Assembly: GCF_001562255.1 (NCBI RefSeq)
Contig: NZ_CP014301.1
Location: 5,053,501 to 5,117,500, forward strand
Direction of reading: 5' to 3'
Source of the DNA: Bosea sp. PAMC 26642
GTDB lineage: Bacteria; Pseudomonadota; Alphaproteobacteria; Rhizobiales; Beijerinckiaceae
Length of the DNA: 64,000 bases
Shown piece after piece: positions 34,638 to 44,313 of the stretch. The position numbers were made by a program, and so were the translations under genes. Under the pieces are notes generated by a model. It did no database searches. It saw only the letters and a list, made by a program, of their open reading frames with translations, and had not been told where the DNA came from. Numbering within the stretch: the first letter of the stretch is position 1; each line of letters begins with the position of its first letter.

Positions 34638-35339
34638 ATGCGGTTCCAGGCTCTGGCTACGGACTACGACGGGACGATCGCGCGCGACGGCGTCGTCGAC
34701 GACGCGACGATCGTTGCTCTGGAACGGCTGCGGGCCTCGGGACGCAGGCTGATCATGGTAACGGGTCGCGAACTCGACGATCTGATCCGCGTCTGCCCGC
34801 GGCTCGACCTGTTTGACCTCGTCGTCGCCGAGAACGGCGCTGTACTTTACGACCCCACCGACAAGCTCGAAGCGGTTTTGTCCGGGGGGCCATCGCTGGA
34901 GCTCGTCAACCGCCTCACAGCAGCAGGGGTACCCGACATTTCGGTCGGCCGGTCCATCATCGCACTTTGGAAACCCAATGAGGTCGAGGCGCTGGAGGCC
35001 ATTCGCGACCTCGGGCTAGAGCTTCACATCGTCTTCAACAAGGAGGCGGTGATGATCCTCCCCAGCGCGGTCAACAAGGCGACCGGACTGGCCGAGGCAC
35101 TCAAGCGGCTAGATCTGGACGAGCTTGACGTGGTCGGTGTCGGCGATGCGGAAAACGATCACTCGTTTATCAGTGCCTGCGGCTATCGCGTGGCGGTCGC
35201 GAACGCGATTCCCTCCCTGAAGGAGGTCGTCGATCTCGTCACGGAGGGCGCGCGTGGAGAAGGCGTTCAGCAGCTCGTCGATCGCATGATCGAGGAGGAG
35301 GACCAACTGGTCAGCGCGCAACGGCGGCGGACCGGATGA
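34638..35339 (+). CDS. HAD-superfamily (Cof-type) phosphatase
   Basis: A 233-residue HAD hydrolase. Motif I is DYDGTIARDG, motif II is in MVTGREL, motif III Lys is in NKATGLAEAL, and motif IV is GVGDAENDHSF. The cap insertion of about 80 residues is of the C2 (Cof) type, which favours sugar phosphates. It follows the ROK gene by five bases, so the two probably act on the same sugar: one as kinase or sensor, the other as phosphatase. Confidence 0.88.
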   Translation: MRFQALATDYDGTIARDGVVDDATIVALERLRASGRRLIMVTGRELDDLIRVCPRLDLFDLVVAENGAVLYDPTDKLEAVLSGGPSLELVNRLTAAGVPDISVGRSIIALWKPNEVEALEAIRDLGLELHIVFNKEAVMILPSAVNKATGLAEALKRLDLDELDVVGVGDAENDHSFISACGYRVAVANAIPSLKEVVDLVTEGARGEGVQQLVDRMIEEEDQLVSAQRRRTG

Positions 35340-35534
35340 GCGGGTTGATCAACACGGCTCGACCTCACGATTTCAATCTTGACCGAATGAGCAGTTCCAC
35401 CCGCTGAATTCCATCGCGCGCCACGAAGTTCACCTGACCGCAGGTTGGCTGATCACCAGAGCGGTCCCGTGCATTGCGAGGACGTCGCGAAGGGTCGGCG
35501 ATCTGGCGATGAGTTACTGTCGCTCTGGCAGCCG

Positions 35535-36998
35535 TTATTCGGAGCGGACAGTGATATGCTCGGAAGGAATGGCGAGCGTCCACCTCAAGCCGCTTTTCGC
35601 ATAGTCGAGCTCCACGACACCATCGACGCTCGAAGCTGCCATCCTGTCCAAGACCGTGCTGCCGAAGCCCGTCCGCAAGGGCGCGACAACCGGTGGGCCG
35701 CCTTGCTCTATCCAGGTTAGCGCCATTTTTCCATCCGGCTCGGAATACCACGCGACACGGACCTGACCCGTGGTCGCTGATAGGGCACCATACTTCAGCG
35801 CGTTGGTGGCGAGCTCGTGAAGGGCCAGACCAACGCTCTGTACGGCGTCGGCAGATAGTGTGACCTCTGGGCCCGACAGGGTGATGCGCCCTTCGCCCAG
35901 GTCGAAGAGTTCAAGTTGCGTGGTGACGAGCTGGCGCAGGTCCCCGCCGGTCCAGTCCTGACGCACCAAGATGTCTTGGGTCGCGGCAATGCCCTGCAAG
36001 CGCTGGGTGAAGCGCGTCTTGAAATCTGCCAGGTTCTCGACCGAACGTATGGTCTGACCCGCGATGCCCTGGATAACGGCAAGCAGGTTTTTCGATCGGT
36101 GCGCTAGTTCGGCCAGCAGGAAGCGCTGGCGCTCCTGCGCTGCCCGTCGCTCGGAGATGTCGCGGTAGACGGAGACGAAGTGCAGGGGCACGCCATGGCC
36201 ATTCAGGACCAGGGAGGTCGTCTGCCCGATCCATATCTGTGAGCCATCGCGACGTTGATAGGGGACTTCGAAGGCCGCGTGCGCGATCTCTCGCGAGAGC
36301 AGGCGCTCCAACTCCTGGGCTTCGCGCCCGCGTTCTGCCGGTTCGACCATGTCGTTTGCGGAACGGCCAATCAGGTCAGCCTCGGCAACCTGCAGCATGT
36401 CGCAGAGGCGTTGATTGACCGTTATCCAGGTGCCAGCAAGATCAGCATAGGCCATACCGACTGCCGCGTTCTCGAACAGACTTCGAAACCTTGCCTCGCT
36501 TTCACGCAATGCCAGTTCGGCGACCTTGCGGTCCGAGATGTCAGCCATGATGCTGACGAGACGGATCGGCCTGCCCCCGTCGTCCCGTTCCAGCACGCGC
36601 CCCCGCCCTGACAACCAGACCACAGAGCCGGACGGCCGCTTGATCCTGTATTCCGCTGGAAAGGTGTCGCATGTCTGGGCCTGACTGCGCAGTTGCAATG
36701 CGAGGTCACGGTCTTCGGGATGGATAGCAGCCACCCACTCGTCGTTAGGACCTCCGACGCATCCTTTGCCGTCGGGCAAATCGACCCCGAACAGCGCCAT
36801 GCCCTCTTCTGTCCATATCCTTAGCCCGGAGCGGAGATTTGTCTCCCAACTGCCCATGTTGCCGGCTTGAAGCGCTGCCTTGTACGACGCCTCGCTCTCG
36901 ACGAGCGCCTGAACAGTGTCGGAACGCAAAGCTGCATGATCCTGGCGTAAACCGATTGGCGGACCCGGTTCATCATCGCTCAATGGTGCAAGCGGCAT
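35535..36998 (-). CDS. PAS-domain HWE-family sensor histidine kinase
   Basis: A 487-residue soluble kinase with two PAS/PAC modules (about residues 35-165 and 165-290) followed by an HWE/HisKA_2 kinase core. The phospho-acceptor His is in AELAHRSKNLLAVIQG. The ATPase begins with HELATNALKYGALS, the defining HWE arrangement with the family Glu after His. Members of this class feed the alphaproteobacterial general stress response (PhyR/EcfG) in several species. ATG at 36998 is preferred (GGGGGAA upstream). It lies inside a cluster of EcfG-type promoters, so a role in stress signalling is plausible but unproven. No cognate regulator adjoins it. Confidence 0.88.
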   Translation of the reverse strand: MPLAPLSDDEPGPPIGLRQDHAALRSDTVQALVESEASYKAALQAGNMGSWETNLRSGLRIWTEEGMALFGVDLPDGKGCVGGPNDEWVAAIHPEDRDLALQLRSQAQTCDTFPAEYRIKRPSGSVVWLSGRGRVLERDDGGRPIRLVSIMADISDRKVAELALRESEARFRSLFENAAVGMAYADLAGTWITVNQRLCDMLQVAEADLIGRSANDMVEPAERGREAQELERLLSREIAHAAFEVPYQRRDGSQIWIGQTTSLVLNGHGVPLHFVSVYRDISERRAAQERQRFLLAELAHRSKNLLAVIQGIAGQTIRSVENLADFKTRFTQRLQGIAATQDILVRQDWTGGDLRQLVTTQLELFDLGEGRITLSGPEVTLSADAVQSVGLALHELATNALKYGALSATTGQVRVAWYSEPDGKMALTWIEQGGPPVVAPLRTGFGSTVLDRMAASSVDGVVELDYAKSGLRWTLAIPSEHITVRSE

Positions 36999-37366
36999 GG
37001 TCTTCCCCCGAAGTCCGACCCGGTACGCGACTGGCCGCCGAGACAATCCGCACCGTGCAAGTGCGCGTCAAGCTCGTGGGATGCCGTGGCCGAAGGAGCG
37101 GGATGCACACGCAAATGTCGGCCACCTTCGAGTGATGGTGCGGTCATGTCTTGCCGGCTGGGTCGAGCAGCATCAAATGCCGTCAAACGCAAGCTCAACG
37201 GAGCTGGGGCCCTCGCGGTGTTGCCGAAGATGAAGACGTTTGTGACGACCCTTGCCTTAACGCCAAGCCCCGCGACCACGGCGCATGCCAAAAGGAACGC
37301 ACCTTGGCTGCTCGAGCCGCCGCCGAGAGCCGGCGGCGCGCCGCAGGCAGGGCAGCGCTGACATGA
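36999..37366. other. Gene-free stretch upstream of the HWE kinase
   Basis: About 370 bases between divergent genes. Several open frames exist but none has a ribosome site or family motif. No repeat or hairpin stands out. The 3' side merges into a short gene relic (37367-37480). Confidence 0.4.
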
Positions 37367-37480
37367 GTGACCAAGGGTTGCGCCAACAAACCAGACGAAG
37401 CTGGGTACGGTGGGAACGAGGTAACGCGAGCGCAGTTGGAGGGCTGGGACGCGTTCGAGACGGACGGGTTGGTCGGTTGA
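37367..37480 (+). pseudogene. 3'-end relic related to the 48212 hypothetical gene
   Basis: The frame ending at 37480 reads ...QLEGWDAFETDGLVG-stop. The intact hypothetical gene at 48212-48853 ends ...PLEGWDAFVADGLLR-stop. The DNA also matches closely over about 45 bases (shared TTGGAGGGCTGGGA and GCGTT blocks). The upstream part of the relic is not recognisable and has no good start, so this is probably the surviving tail of a lost paralog. Confidence 0.5.
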
Positions 37481-37578
37481 GCTGAACGACGCCAGCTCGC
37501 GCTGTCGGTTCAATGCGCGCTGTTCGGTAGCGCAAGCGGCCACAGTGCCGGACAAAGGCCTTGCCCAAAGGAGCGGCT

Positions 37579-38226
37579 ATGAACGTCCTGTTTGACGGTC
37601 CAGAACGAGCCCCCATCACAGTCATGCTGGCTCACGGCGCCGGAGCGCCGATGGATTCAGGCACTCTGACCGCGACCGCTGAAACACTGGGCGGCGCGGG
37701 CTTGCGGGTGGCCCGGTTCGAATTCGACTATATGGCCGGGAGGCGCACGGGCGCCGGTCGCAAGCCACCACCGCGAGCGGAGAAGTTGAACCCGCAATAC
37801 ATCGCGGCTGTGGACGCGCTCGGCGCGACGGGCTCGCTGATCATCGGCGGCAAATCGATGGGTGGCCGCGTCGCGAGCATGGTCGCCGACGAGCTTTTTG
37901 CCGCAGGCCGCATTCGGGGCCTTCTTTGCCTCGGCTATCCCTTCCATCCACCTGCCAAGCCCGAACAGGTCCGAACGAAGCACCTCGCCGAGCTGAGCAC
38001 GCCGACATTCATCGTGCAGGGAACGCGAGACGCGTTCGGCACGCGGGATGACGTTTCCGGCTACCAGCTTTCCTCGGCGATCGACATTCTCTGGCTTGAG
38101 GACGGCGACCACGACTTGAAGCCCCGAAAGAGCATCTCGGGCCTGAGTGCGGCCGACCATCTCAAGACCATGGCGGAAGAGGTTTCCGCGTGGGCCGAGC
38201 GGATCACCGGCCGAACAGAGCGATGA
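37579..38226 (+). CDS. Alpha/beta hydrolase, KANL3/Tex30 family
   Basis: A 215-residue hydrolase. It begins VMLAHGAGAPMDSGTLT, has the nucleophile elbow GGKSMGGRVASMVADE, an acid residue near QGTRDAFGTR and the His in LEDGDHDLKPRKS. The family is widespread in proteobacteria; the substrate is not known. A good AAAGGAG precedes the ATG at 37579. Ends in an ATGA overlap with the exonuclease III gene, so the two are co-expressed. Confidence 0.85.
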   Translation: MNVLFDGPERAPITVMLAHGAGAPMDSGTLTATAETLGGAGLRVARFEFDYMAGRRTGAGRKPPPRAEKLNPQYIAAVDALGATGSLIIGGKSMGGRVASMVADELFAAGRIRGLLCLGYPFHPPAKPEQVRTKHLAELSTPTFIVQGTRDAFGTRDDVSGYQLSSAIDILWLEDGDHDLKPRKSISGLSAADHLKTMAEEVSAWAERITGRTER

Positions 38227-39008
38227 AGATCGCCACGTTCAACGTCAACGGCATCAACGGCCGGCTGTCGGTGCTGCTGCGCTGGCTGGCAGAAGCGCAG
38301 CCAGACGTCGTCTGCTTGCAGGAGTTGAAAGCGCCCGACGCGCGCTTTCCGAGGAAAGACATCGAGAAGGCCGGCTACGGCGCGATCTGGCACGGTCAGA
38401 AGGCTTGGAACGGGGTCGCGATCATGGCGCGTGGCAGGGAGCCGATCGAGACCCGACGCGGCCTTCCAGGCGATCCCGACGACGATCAGAGCCGCTATAT
38501 CGAGGCGGCCGTTGATGGCATGCTGATCGGATGCCTGTACATGCCCAACGGCAACCCAGCGCCCGGACCGAAATTCGAATACAAGCTCCGCTGGCTCGAC
38601 CGCCTGACCAGTTACGCGGCGGAACTGCTCGAGCTGGACATTCCGGTCATGCTGGTCGGCGACTACAACGTGATCCCGACAGATTTTGACGTCTATAATC
38701 CCGCACGCTGGCGCGACGACGCTCTCTTCCGTCCAGAGGTTCGGGACGCCTTTCATACTTTGACAGGCCAGGGTTGGACCGACGCTGTCCGTGCGCTGCA
38801 TCCCGACGAACGCATCTATACATTCTGGGACTATCTCCGGAATGCGTGGGGCCGCGACGCCGGACTGCGCCTGGACCATTTCCTGCTGAGCCCGCAGATC
38901 GCAAAACGGCTCGCCACTGCCGGCGTCGATCGCGACGTTCGCGGCTGGGAAAAAGCGAGCGACCACGCTCCTGTCTGGATCGAGCTTTCCGATGGTGCGA
39001 GGCGCTGA
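38223..39008 (+). CDS. xth: Exodeoxyribonuclease III (Xth)
   Basis: A 261-residue endonuclease/exonuclease/phosphatase-fold enzyme. It has KIATFNVNGINGRL, the metal Glu in CLQELKAPDARFP, GDYNVIPTDFDVYNP, the Asn/Asp pair of the active site, and the C-terminal LRLDHFLLS and SDHAPVWIEL. It cleaves abasic sites and trims 3' ends in base excision repair. Start overlaps the preceding gene (ATGA). First of several DNA-repair genes in the island. Confidence 0.93.
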   Translation: MKIATFNVNGINGRLSVLLRWLAEAQPDVVCLQELKAPDARFPRKDIEKAGYGAIWHGQKAWNGVAIMARGREPIETRRGLPGDPDDDQSRYIEAAVDGMLIGCLYMPNGNPAPGPKFEYKLRWLDRLTSYAAELLELDIPVMLVGDYNVIPTDFDVYNPARWRDDALFRPEVRDAFHTLTGQGWTDAVRALHPDERIYTFWDYLRNAWGRDAGLRLDHFLLSPQIAKRLATAGVDRDVRGWEKASDHAPVWIELSDGARR

Positions 39009-39033
39009 AGGCCATCTGCGAGGGGATCATAGG

Positions 39034-39486
39034 ATGGTGCAGAATCCATTCAACTTACAGCGGTTCGTGGAGGCACAAGCTAGAACGTTCGACACTGCGT
39101 TCAGCGAGATGCGTGAGGGCCGCAAGCGCAGTCACTGGATGTGGTTTATCTTCCCGCAACTGCGCGGTCTTGGCCGCACCCCGACAGCGCAATTCTACGG
39201 CGTCGCTTCGCTGGAGGAAGCACGCGCCTACCTCGCGCACCCACTCCTTGGGCCGCGCCTCGAAGAGGTCACGCAGGCAGTGCTGGCCACTCACGACCGC
39301 TCAGTGCAGGAGATCTTCGGCTCCCCGGACGACCGCAAGTTCCATTCCTCGATGACGCTCTTCGCCATAGCGTCTCCGCGACAGGACCGTCCCTTTCGCG
39401 ATGCCCTCGATCGCTGGTTCGCTGCCAGGATGGATGCTGGATCACTGGCGCTGCTGGGAATCTCGGTGGAGGAAGACCTCAAGTAA
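39034..39486 (+). CDS. DUF1810 family protein
   Basis: A 150-residue protein with the DUF1810 pattern: PFNLQRFVEAQ near the start, GRKRSHWMWFIFPQLRGLG, and FGSPDDRKFHSSMTLF. The family is common in bacteria and has no settled function. The ATG at 39034 has GAGGGG eight bases upstream. It follows xth closely and may be in the same operon. Confidence 0.88.
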   Translation: MVQNPFNLQRFVEAQARTFDTAFSEMREGRKRSHWMWFIFPQLRGLGRTPTAQFYGVASLEEARAYLAHPLLGPRLEEVTQAVLATHDRSVQEIFGSPDDRKFHSSMTLFAIASPRQDRPFRDALDRWFAARMDAGSLALLGISVEEDLK

Positions 39487-39535
39487 GCGGTGGTGGGCTG
39501 CCTAATGTCGGCCTCCCGCGATGTTCGTGCGCCGA

Positions 39536-39823
39536 TCACTGTATCGTATCTGGAGCCGGCAGGTGCTCCGATGCCTCTCGATAAGCGGCATCGAGGTAGA
39601 GCTGCAGACCCTTCCGAACCGCCGCCGTCAGCTCCACATCCTCCCCATCCTGAGACACCCCCCGTATCACAAGACGCTTGATCTCTCGCTCGAGCGCATG
39701 ACGAAGCGCCGGCATCCGCTCGGATCGGCCACCCACATCATCTTGATGGGCAAATGCCACAACGAGTAAGCGGCGAAGGCCGGCGTTGAGCGCCTTGGCG
39801 ATGACGGCATCCTGGTTCGACAT
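39536..39823 (-). CDS. Conserved-looking 95-residue protein divergent from Ku
   Basis: Reading from the ATG at 39823 gives MSNQDAVIAKALNAGLRRLL, then VVAFAHQDDVGG, RMPALRHALEREIKRLVIRG, and a C-terminal helix ending PAPDTIQ. The composition (charged helices, no low-complexity) looks coding, unlike the upstream extension of the same frame. No family recognised. It is divergent from the first Ku gene, and the spacer holds a two-way EcfG-type promoter, so a stress or repair link is likely. Confidence 0.65.
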   Translation of the reverse strand: MSNQDAVIAKALNAGLRRLLVVAFAHQDDVGGRSERMPALRHALEREIKRLVIRGVSQDGEDVELTAAVRKGLQLYLDAAYREASEHLPAPDTIQ

Positions 39824-39853
39824 CTGACCTGACTTTCTTGGACTCACCGCCAT

Positions 39854-39881
39854 GGAACCATGATCATCCCCAGCTAGTTCC
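39854..39881. promoter_or_regulatory. Bidirectional EcfG-type promoter (Ku and 95-aa ORF)
   Basis: Plus strand: GGAAC (39854-39858), 17-base spacer, AGTT (39876-39879). Minus strand: GGAAC (39881-39877), 17-base spacer, GGTT (39859-39856). Each -10 differs from CGTT by one base. The -35 of each direction overlaps the -10 of the other, so one palindromic site could serve both genes. Confidence 0.6.
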
Positions 39882-39919
39882 TCGACTGCGTTGCCGGTGA
39901 CGCAAATCAAGGAACGGCC

Positions 39920-40759
39920 ATGGCTCCGCGTGCTGTCTGGAAGGGCGTTCTCAAGATCGCCGAGGTGACCTGCCCGGTGTCCCTCTACACAGCCGCGTCC
40001 ACATCGGAGCGGATCTCGTTCCACACGCTAAATCGCAAGACTGGCAACCGCGTCCATCGCCAGTTCATCGACGAGGTCTCGGGCAAACCGGTGGAGACCG
40101 AAGATCAGGTCAAGGGATACGACAAAGGCAACGGCGACTACGTCATCCTCGAACCCGAAGAGATCGCAGCCGCCATCCCCGAAAGCGACAAGACGCTGAC
40201 CGTGGAGACGTTCCTGCCCTGCGATGAGATCGACGACATCTTCTTCGACAAGCCCTACTATGTAGCGCCCAGCACGCCGGTCGCATCCGAGGCCTTTGCG
40301 CTGATCCGCGAGGGCATGAAGGGTCAGAAGTCTGCAGCCCTTGCCCGGACAGTGATCTTTCGCCGCATGCGCTCTATCCTGATCCGCCCGCATGGCGAGG
40401 GTCTGATCGCGACCACGTTGAACTTCGACTATGAGGTGCGGTCTGCGGAGAACGCGTTCAGCGGCGTGCCCGCGATCAAGATCGACGACGAGATGCTTGA
40501 GCTTGCCGAGCACATTATCAAGACGAAAGCCGGCGAGTTCGATCCCAAGGAATTCGACGACCGCTATGAGAGTGCACTGGCCGAACTCGTCCAGGCGAAG
40601 ATCGAAGGCCGCAAGATCAAGCCGCAGAAGCAGCCCTCGCCGACCAAGGTCGTCAGCCTGCTGGATGCGTTGCGCGAGAGCGCCAAAGGAGGAGCCGGCA
40701 AGAAGTCTCCAAAACCGGCCGCCGCTGCAAAGGAAGCCCCGCGGAGAAAGGCCGGCTGA
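39920..40759 (+). CDS. ku: Non-homologous end-joining protein Ku (first copy)
   Basis: A 279-residue bacterial Ku. It starts MAPRAVWKGVLKIAEVTCPV and shows ISFHTLNRKTGNRVHRQFID, KGYDKGNGDYVILEPEEI and the central beta-barrel to about residue 220, then a Lys-rich tail (KSPKPAAAAKEAPRRKAG) of the kind that contacts DNA or LigD. Ku encircles double-strand ends and recruits LigD. Its stop codon abuts, without a gap, the stop of a second Ku gene on the other strand. Confidence 0.95.
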   Translation: MAPRAVWKGVLKIAEVTCPVSLYTAASTSERISFHTLNRKTGNRVHRQFIDEVSGKPVETEDQVKGYDKGNGDYVILEPEEIAAAIPESDKTLTVETFLPCDEIDDIFFDKPYYVAPSTPVASEAFALIREGMKGQKSAALARTVIFRRMRSILIRPHGEGLIATTLNFDYEVRSAENAFSGVPAIKIDDEMLELAEHIIKTKAGEFDPKEFDDRYESALAELVQAKIEGRKIKPQKQPSPTKVVSLLDALRESAKGGAGKKSPKPAAAAKEAPRRKAG

Positions 40760-41548
40760 TCACGCCTTGCGGGGCTCAAGGCTCCGCTTCAGCGCGTCCA
40801 TGATGTTCACGACATTGCCTTCGTTGGCCTGAGGCTTCGCCGCTTTCGTGGGCTTGCGGCCCTTCTGCTTGGCCTTGATGATGGCAAGAAGCTCGTCCTG
40901 AACCGGGTCCTTGGCCAGATCGGGCGACCAGTCCTTCGTCCGGGTCGTGATCAGCTTATCCATGAGCGGCCGAAGATCAGCTTCAGGCTCCGCGTCCTTG
41001 ATCCCGGCGAAATAATCCTTCTCCGGCCGGACCTCGTCGCCATAGCGCAGCGTCCACAGGACAATGCCGTTGTCGCGCGCATCGAGCAGCACGGCCCGTT
41101 CACGGCGATACAGAACGACGCGGGAAATCCCTACCGTCTTCGTCCGCTTCATCGCCTCGCGGATGACCGAGAACGCCTCCTCGCCGACCTTGGAGTCGGG
41201 CACGAGATAGTGGGGCGCGTCATACCAGATCCAGCCGACCGAGGATCTTGGCGCAAACGTCTGGATGTCGATCGTCCGGGTGCTTTCCAGAGCAACGGAA
41301 TCCAGCTCGTCATCCTCCAGGACGACGTAGTCGTCATCTCCCTTGGGATAGCCTTTGACCTCGTCGTCATCGGCGACGGGCTTCCCCGTGACGGCATCGA
41401 CATACCGGCTCTGGATGCGGTTGCCGGTCTTACGGTTCAGGGTATGGAAGCGGACCTTCTCGCTTTCCGACCGCGCCGGCATCATCGCGACCGGGCAGGT
41501 CACAAGCGAGAGTTTCAGATAGCCCTTCCAGAATGTCCGCGGCGCCAT
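40760..41548 (-). CDS. ku: Non-homologous end-joining protein Ku (second copy)
   Basis: A 262-residue Ku paralog: MAPRTFWKGYLKLSLVTCPV, VRFHTLNRKTGNRIQSRYVD, KGYPKGDDDYVVLEDDEL and a short basic C-terminus. It is convergent with the first copy. Rhizobiales often carry several Ku genes, which can form homo- or heterodimers. LigD lies 72 bases downstream of its start on the same strand, transcribed toward it. A perfect EcfG-type promoter precedes it. Confidence 0.95.
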   Translation of the reverse strand: MAPRTFWKGYLKLSLVTCPVAMMPARSESEKVRFHTLNRKTGNRIQSRYVDAVTGKPVADDDEVKGYPKGDDDYVVLEDDELDSVALESTRTIDIQTFAPRSSVGWIWYDAPHYLVPDSKVGEEAFSVIREAMKRTKTVGISRVVLYRRERAVLLDARDNGIVLWTLRYGDEVRPEKDYFAGIKDAEPEADLRPLMDKLITTRTKDWSPDLAKDPVQDELLAIIKAKQKGRKPTKAAKPQANEGNVVNIMDALKRSLEPRKA

Positions 41549-41572
41549 GGTCTTCTCTCCCGATGGCCGGTG

Positions 41573-41598
41573 AACGCCGAGCTGAGCCCGTTCGTTCC
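41573..41598 (-). promoter_or_regulatory. EcfG-type promoter of the second Ku gene
   Basis: On the minus strand GGAAC (41598-41594), 17-base spacer, CGTT (41576-41573), a perfect consensus match, 25 bases upstream of the start codon. Confidence 0.75.
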
Positions 41599-41620
41599 GG
41601 TCGATAGCTTACATGGCTCG

Positions 41621-44278
41621 TTAGGCCGCCTCACTACGCTTGCCGAGCTTCTTGATGGCGTCGGCGATCGACCCCGCCGCGTCGTCGTAGCCCTCCCAAG
41701 CCTTGGTCTTCCTCAGCACGCCAGGCAGGGTCCTGACGGTGAAGCGGCTCGGATCGAGATCGGCCTTCACTTGCGACCAGGTGAGCGGCATCGACGCATG
41801 GGCGCCTGGACGCGCCCTGGGCGACAAGGGTGCGACGGCGGTCGCCATTCGGTCGTTGCGGAGATAGTCGAGAAAGATGCGGCCGTTTCGAAGCCGCTTG
41901 GCCATGTTGATGACATAGCGCGCCGGCTCCTCGCTTGCTAGCTCGGCACAGACCCGCCGTGCGAAGTCCTTGGCCGCCGGCCAATCGACGGTGGCGCGCT
42001 TGCCCGACGCCAAAGGCGTCACGACGTGAAGGCCCTTGCCGCCCGTGGTCTTGCAGAAGCTGACGAGGCCCAGCGCCTCGAGCCGCTCACGCATCTGCTT
42101 GGCAGCGTCGATCACATCGCCGAAGGTCACGCCAGGCCCGGGATCCAGATCGAAGACGAGACGCCCGGGCGTCTCCGGATCGCCGGGGAGGCAGTTCCAG
42201 GGGTGGAGTTCGATACCCCCGACTTGGGCGGCCGCAGCCAGCGCCTCGATCCGGTCGATCTGGAGATAGGGCTTCTTGTCGCCGAAGACCCGGACGAGCT
42301 CGAACAGGTTCGACGTCCCCATGCCGGCATGGCGCTGGAAAAACATTTCGCCGCCGATCCCATCAGGTGCGCGAACGAGGGAGCAGGGCCTGCCTTTGAT
42401 ATGCGGCAGCATCCAGTCGCCGACCGCTCCGAAATACTCGGCCAGATCCTGCTTGGAGACGGGTTTGCCATCTTCGGCATCGGGCCACAGCGGCTTGTTG
42501 GGGTGGCTGATGCCAACGCCCATGACATCGGCCCTGCCACCGCGTCCGCGAGCGCGAGCGGGCCTGGGCTCAGGCGTCTGCGTCTCTGCCGGATCGGCAG
42601 GCAATTCGGTCTCGACCTCGTCCGCCGGCTTGTCCTCGCGCAGCCCCTTGAACGCCGCCTGGCGGACCATGCCGTCACCGGTCCAGCCGGCGAACTCGAT
42701 CTCGGCGACCAGCTCCGGCTTCAGCCAGGTCACGCCCGGCTCACGCTTGGGCGCGCCTACGCCGGTGAAGGGCGATGCCTCCGCGGCGACGGCCTTGAGC
42801 TTCGGCAGCAATGCATCCACCTTCGCCGCGCTGTAGCCGGTCCCGACACGGCCGACATAGACGAAATGGGAGCCCCGGTTGACGCCGACGAGGAGCGATC
42901 TGAACTTGCCTTCGGTTGTGGACCAGCCTCCGATCACGACCTCATGGCCAGCCCGGCACTTGGACTTCGTCCATGTGTCACTTCGACCGGAAATGTAGGG
43001 TGCATCGACGGCCTTGGAGACGATGCCTTCCAGGGACAGCTTGCAGGCCGATTTCAGGACCGCATCGCCACCTGTCTCGAAATGCTCGACATAGCGCAGC
43101 ACGACACCGTCAGCATGATCCTCCAGATACGCCTTCAACTGCTCTTTTCGTTGCAGCAGAGGTCGCTCGCGCAGATCGGTATCCTTGTCGAACAGCATAT
43201 CGAAGGCGAAGAAGACCAGATCATCAGTCTTATTCTCGGAAAGGGCGGCCTGAAGCGCTGCAAAATCCGGCGAGCCGTGACTGTCGAGCGCCACGATCTC
43301 GCCATCAATGATGGCGTCAGGGAGACCCTTGGCCGCCTTCGCGATCGCGCCGAACTTTTGGGTCCAGTCGAGACCATTCCGCGTTTTCAAGGTCACCTTG
43401 CCGGCGTCGATCCGCATCTGGATGCGATAGCCGTCGAATTTGATCTCGTGGACCCAATCGGTGCCGCTGGCGGGACGCTCGATGCTCCGACAGAGTTGTG
43501 GCGCGATGAAGGCTGGAAGGGCAACCGAAGCGACGGACTTGTGGGAGGCAGGCGCCTTAGGCGACGGAGATTTCGACCTAGACGCGGGCTTAGTCGGTTC
43601 GTGCCTCTTGTTCGCTGCCAGTCCTTTCTGACTGTCCCACTCCGCGTCAGGGGCGAGAATATCGTCGTCCAGCATGAAAGGCTTGGGCGAGCGTCCCTTG
43701 CCTGCAGCGATCGTTGCCATGCTACGGCCTGAGGCCACCGACTTGTCGTCGGCCAGGACCGCGTCGCCATGGCTTTCGACGGCATGTTCGTCGCGGTGCT
43801 TGATAAGAAGCCAGTTGGTTCGCTTACCGCCATTGCGATCGTGGCGCATGCGGACGAGGACGAAGCTGCCGTGCAGGCGCTCCCCGGCGAGGACGAATTT
43901 GAGCTCGCCTTTCTCAAGTTGCTTTTCAGGGCTGAGCTTGCCTTCGGCTTCCCAGTAGCCACGATCCCAGAGCTGGACCGTTCCGCCGCCATACTGCCCC
44001 TTCGGGATGGTGCCTTCGAAATCGCCGTAGGGCAGCGGGTGATCCTCCACCTCGACGGCCAACCGCTTGTCGCCGGGATCGAGCGAGGGTCCCTTGGTCA
44101 CAGCCCAGGAGCGAAAGACGCCATCGAGTTCCAGCCGCAGATCGTAGTGCAGACGGGTTGCGTCATGCTTCTGGATCACGAACCGCAGGCGGTTCGACGC
44201 GGCGACGGAGGCTTCGCCATCGGGCTCCTTGGTCTTCTCGAAATCGCGCTTTTGGCGATACGCCTTCAGCTTTTCCAA
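41621..44278 (-). CDS. ligD: ATP-dependent DNA ligase LigD (PE-LIG-POL)
   Basis: An 885-residue three-domain repair enzyme. N-terminal 3'-phosphoesterase: [18 protein letters not shown] and [20 protein letters not shown]. Ligase: the adenylation Lys in [11 protein letters not shown] near residue 280. C-terminal archaeo-eukaryotic primase-type polymerase: [20 protein letters not shown] (catalytic Asp pair) and [11 protein letters not shown]. It fills, trims and seals ends held by Ku. The start is taken as TTG at 44278, since GGAGG is six bases upstream and the product then begins [13 protein letters not shown] like other LigDs. Confidence 0.93.
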   Translation of the reverse strand: MEKLKAYRQKRDFEKTKEPDGEASVAASNRLRFVIQKHDATRLHYDLRLELDGVFRSWAVTKGPSLDPGDKRLAVEVEDHPLPYGDFEGTIPKGQYGGGTVQLWDRGYWEAEGKLSPEKQLEKGELKFVLAGERLHGSFVLVRMRHDRNGGKRTNWLLIKHRDEHAVESHGDAVLADDKSVASGRSMATIAAGKGRSPKPFMLDDDILAPDAEWDSQKGLAANKRHEPTKPASRSKSPSPKAPASHKSVASVALPAFIAPQLCRSIERPASGTDWVHEIKFDGYRIQMRIDAGKVTLKTRNGLDWTQKFGAIAKAAKGLPDAIIDGEIVALDSHGSPDFAALQAALSENKTDDLVFFAFDMLFDKDTDLRERPLLQRKEQLKAYLEDHADGVVLRYVEHFETGGDAVLKSACKLSLEGIVSKAVDAPYISGRSDTWTKSKCRAGHEVVIGGWSTTEGKFRSLLVGVNRGSHFVYVGRVGTGYSAAKVDALLPKLKAVAAEASPFTGVGAPKREPGVTWLKPELVAEIEFAGWTGDGMVRQAAFKGLREDKPADEVETELPADPAETQTPEPRPARARGRGGRADVMGVGISHPNKPLWPDAEDGKPVSKQDLAEYFGAVGDWMLPHIKGRPCSLVRAPDGIGGEMFFQRHAGMGTSNLFELVRVFGDKKPYLQIDRIEALAAAAQVGGIELHPWNCLPGDPETPGRLVFDLDPGPGVTFGDVIDAAKQMRERLEALGLVSFCKTTGGKGLHVVTPLASGKRATVDWPAAKDFARRVCAELASEEPARYVINMAKRLRNGRIFLDYLRNDRMATAVAPLSPRARPGAHASMPLTWSQVKADLDPSRFTVRTLPGVLRKTKAWEGYDDAAGSIADAIKKLGKRSEAA

Positions 44279-44313
44279 CGCACACCTCCGCGGCACACTT
44301 GAAGCAGTCTCGA

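Noticed and set aside
37413..37437. GGAAC-N16-AGTT as a promoter for the 37579 hydrolase-xth operon
   Set aside because: It lies inside the gene relic and would give a 135-base leader; one mismatch in the -10. Left as a possibility only.
36980..37555. 191-codon minus-strand open frame between the kinase and hydrolase genes
   Set aside because: No ribosome site, odd composition rich in Ser, Arg and Pro, and overlap with the start region of the HWE kinase.
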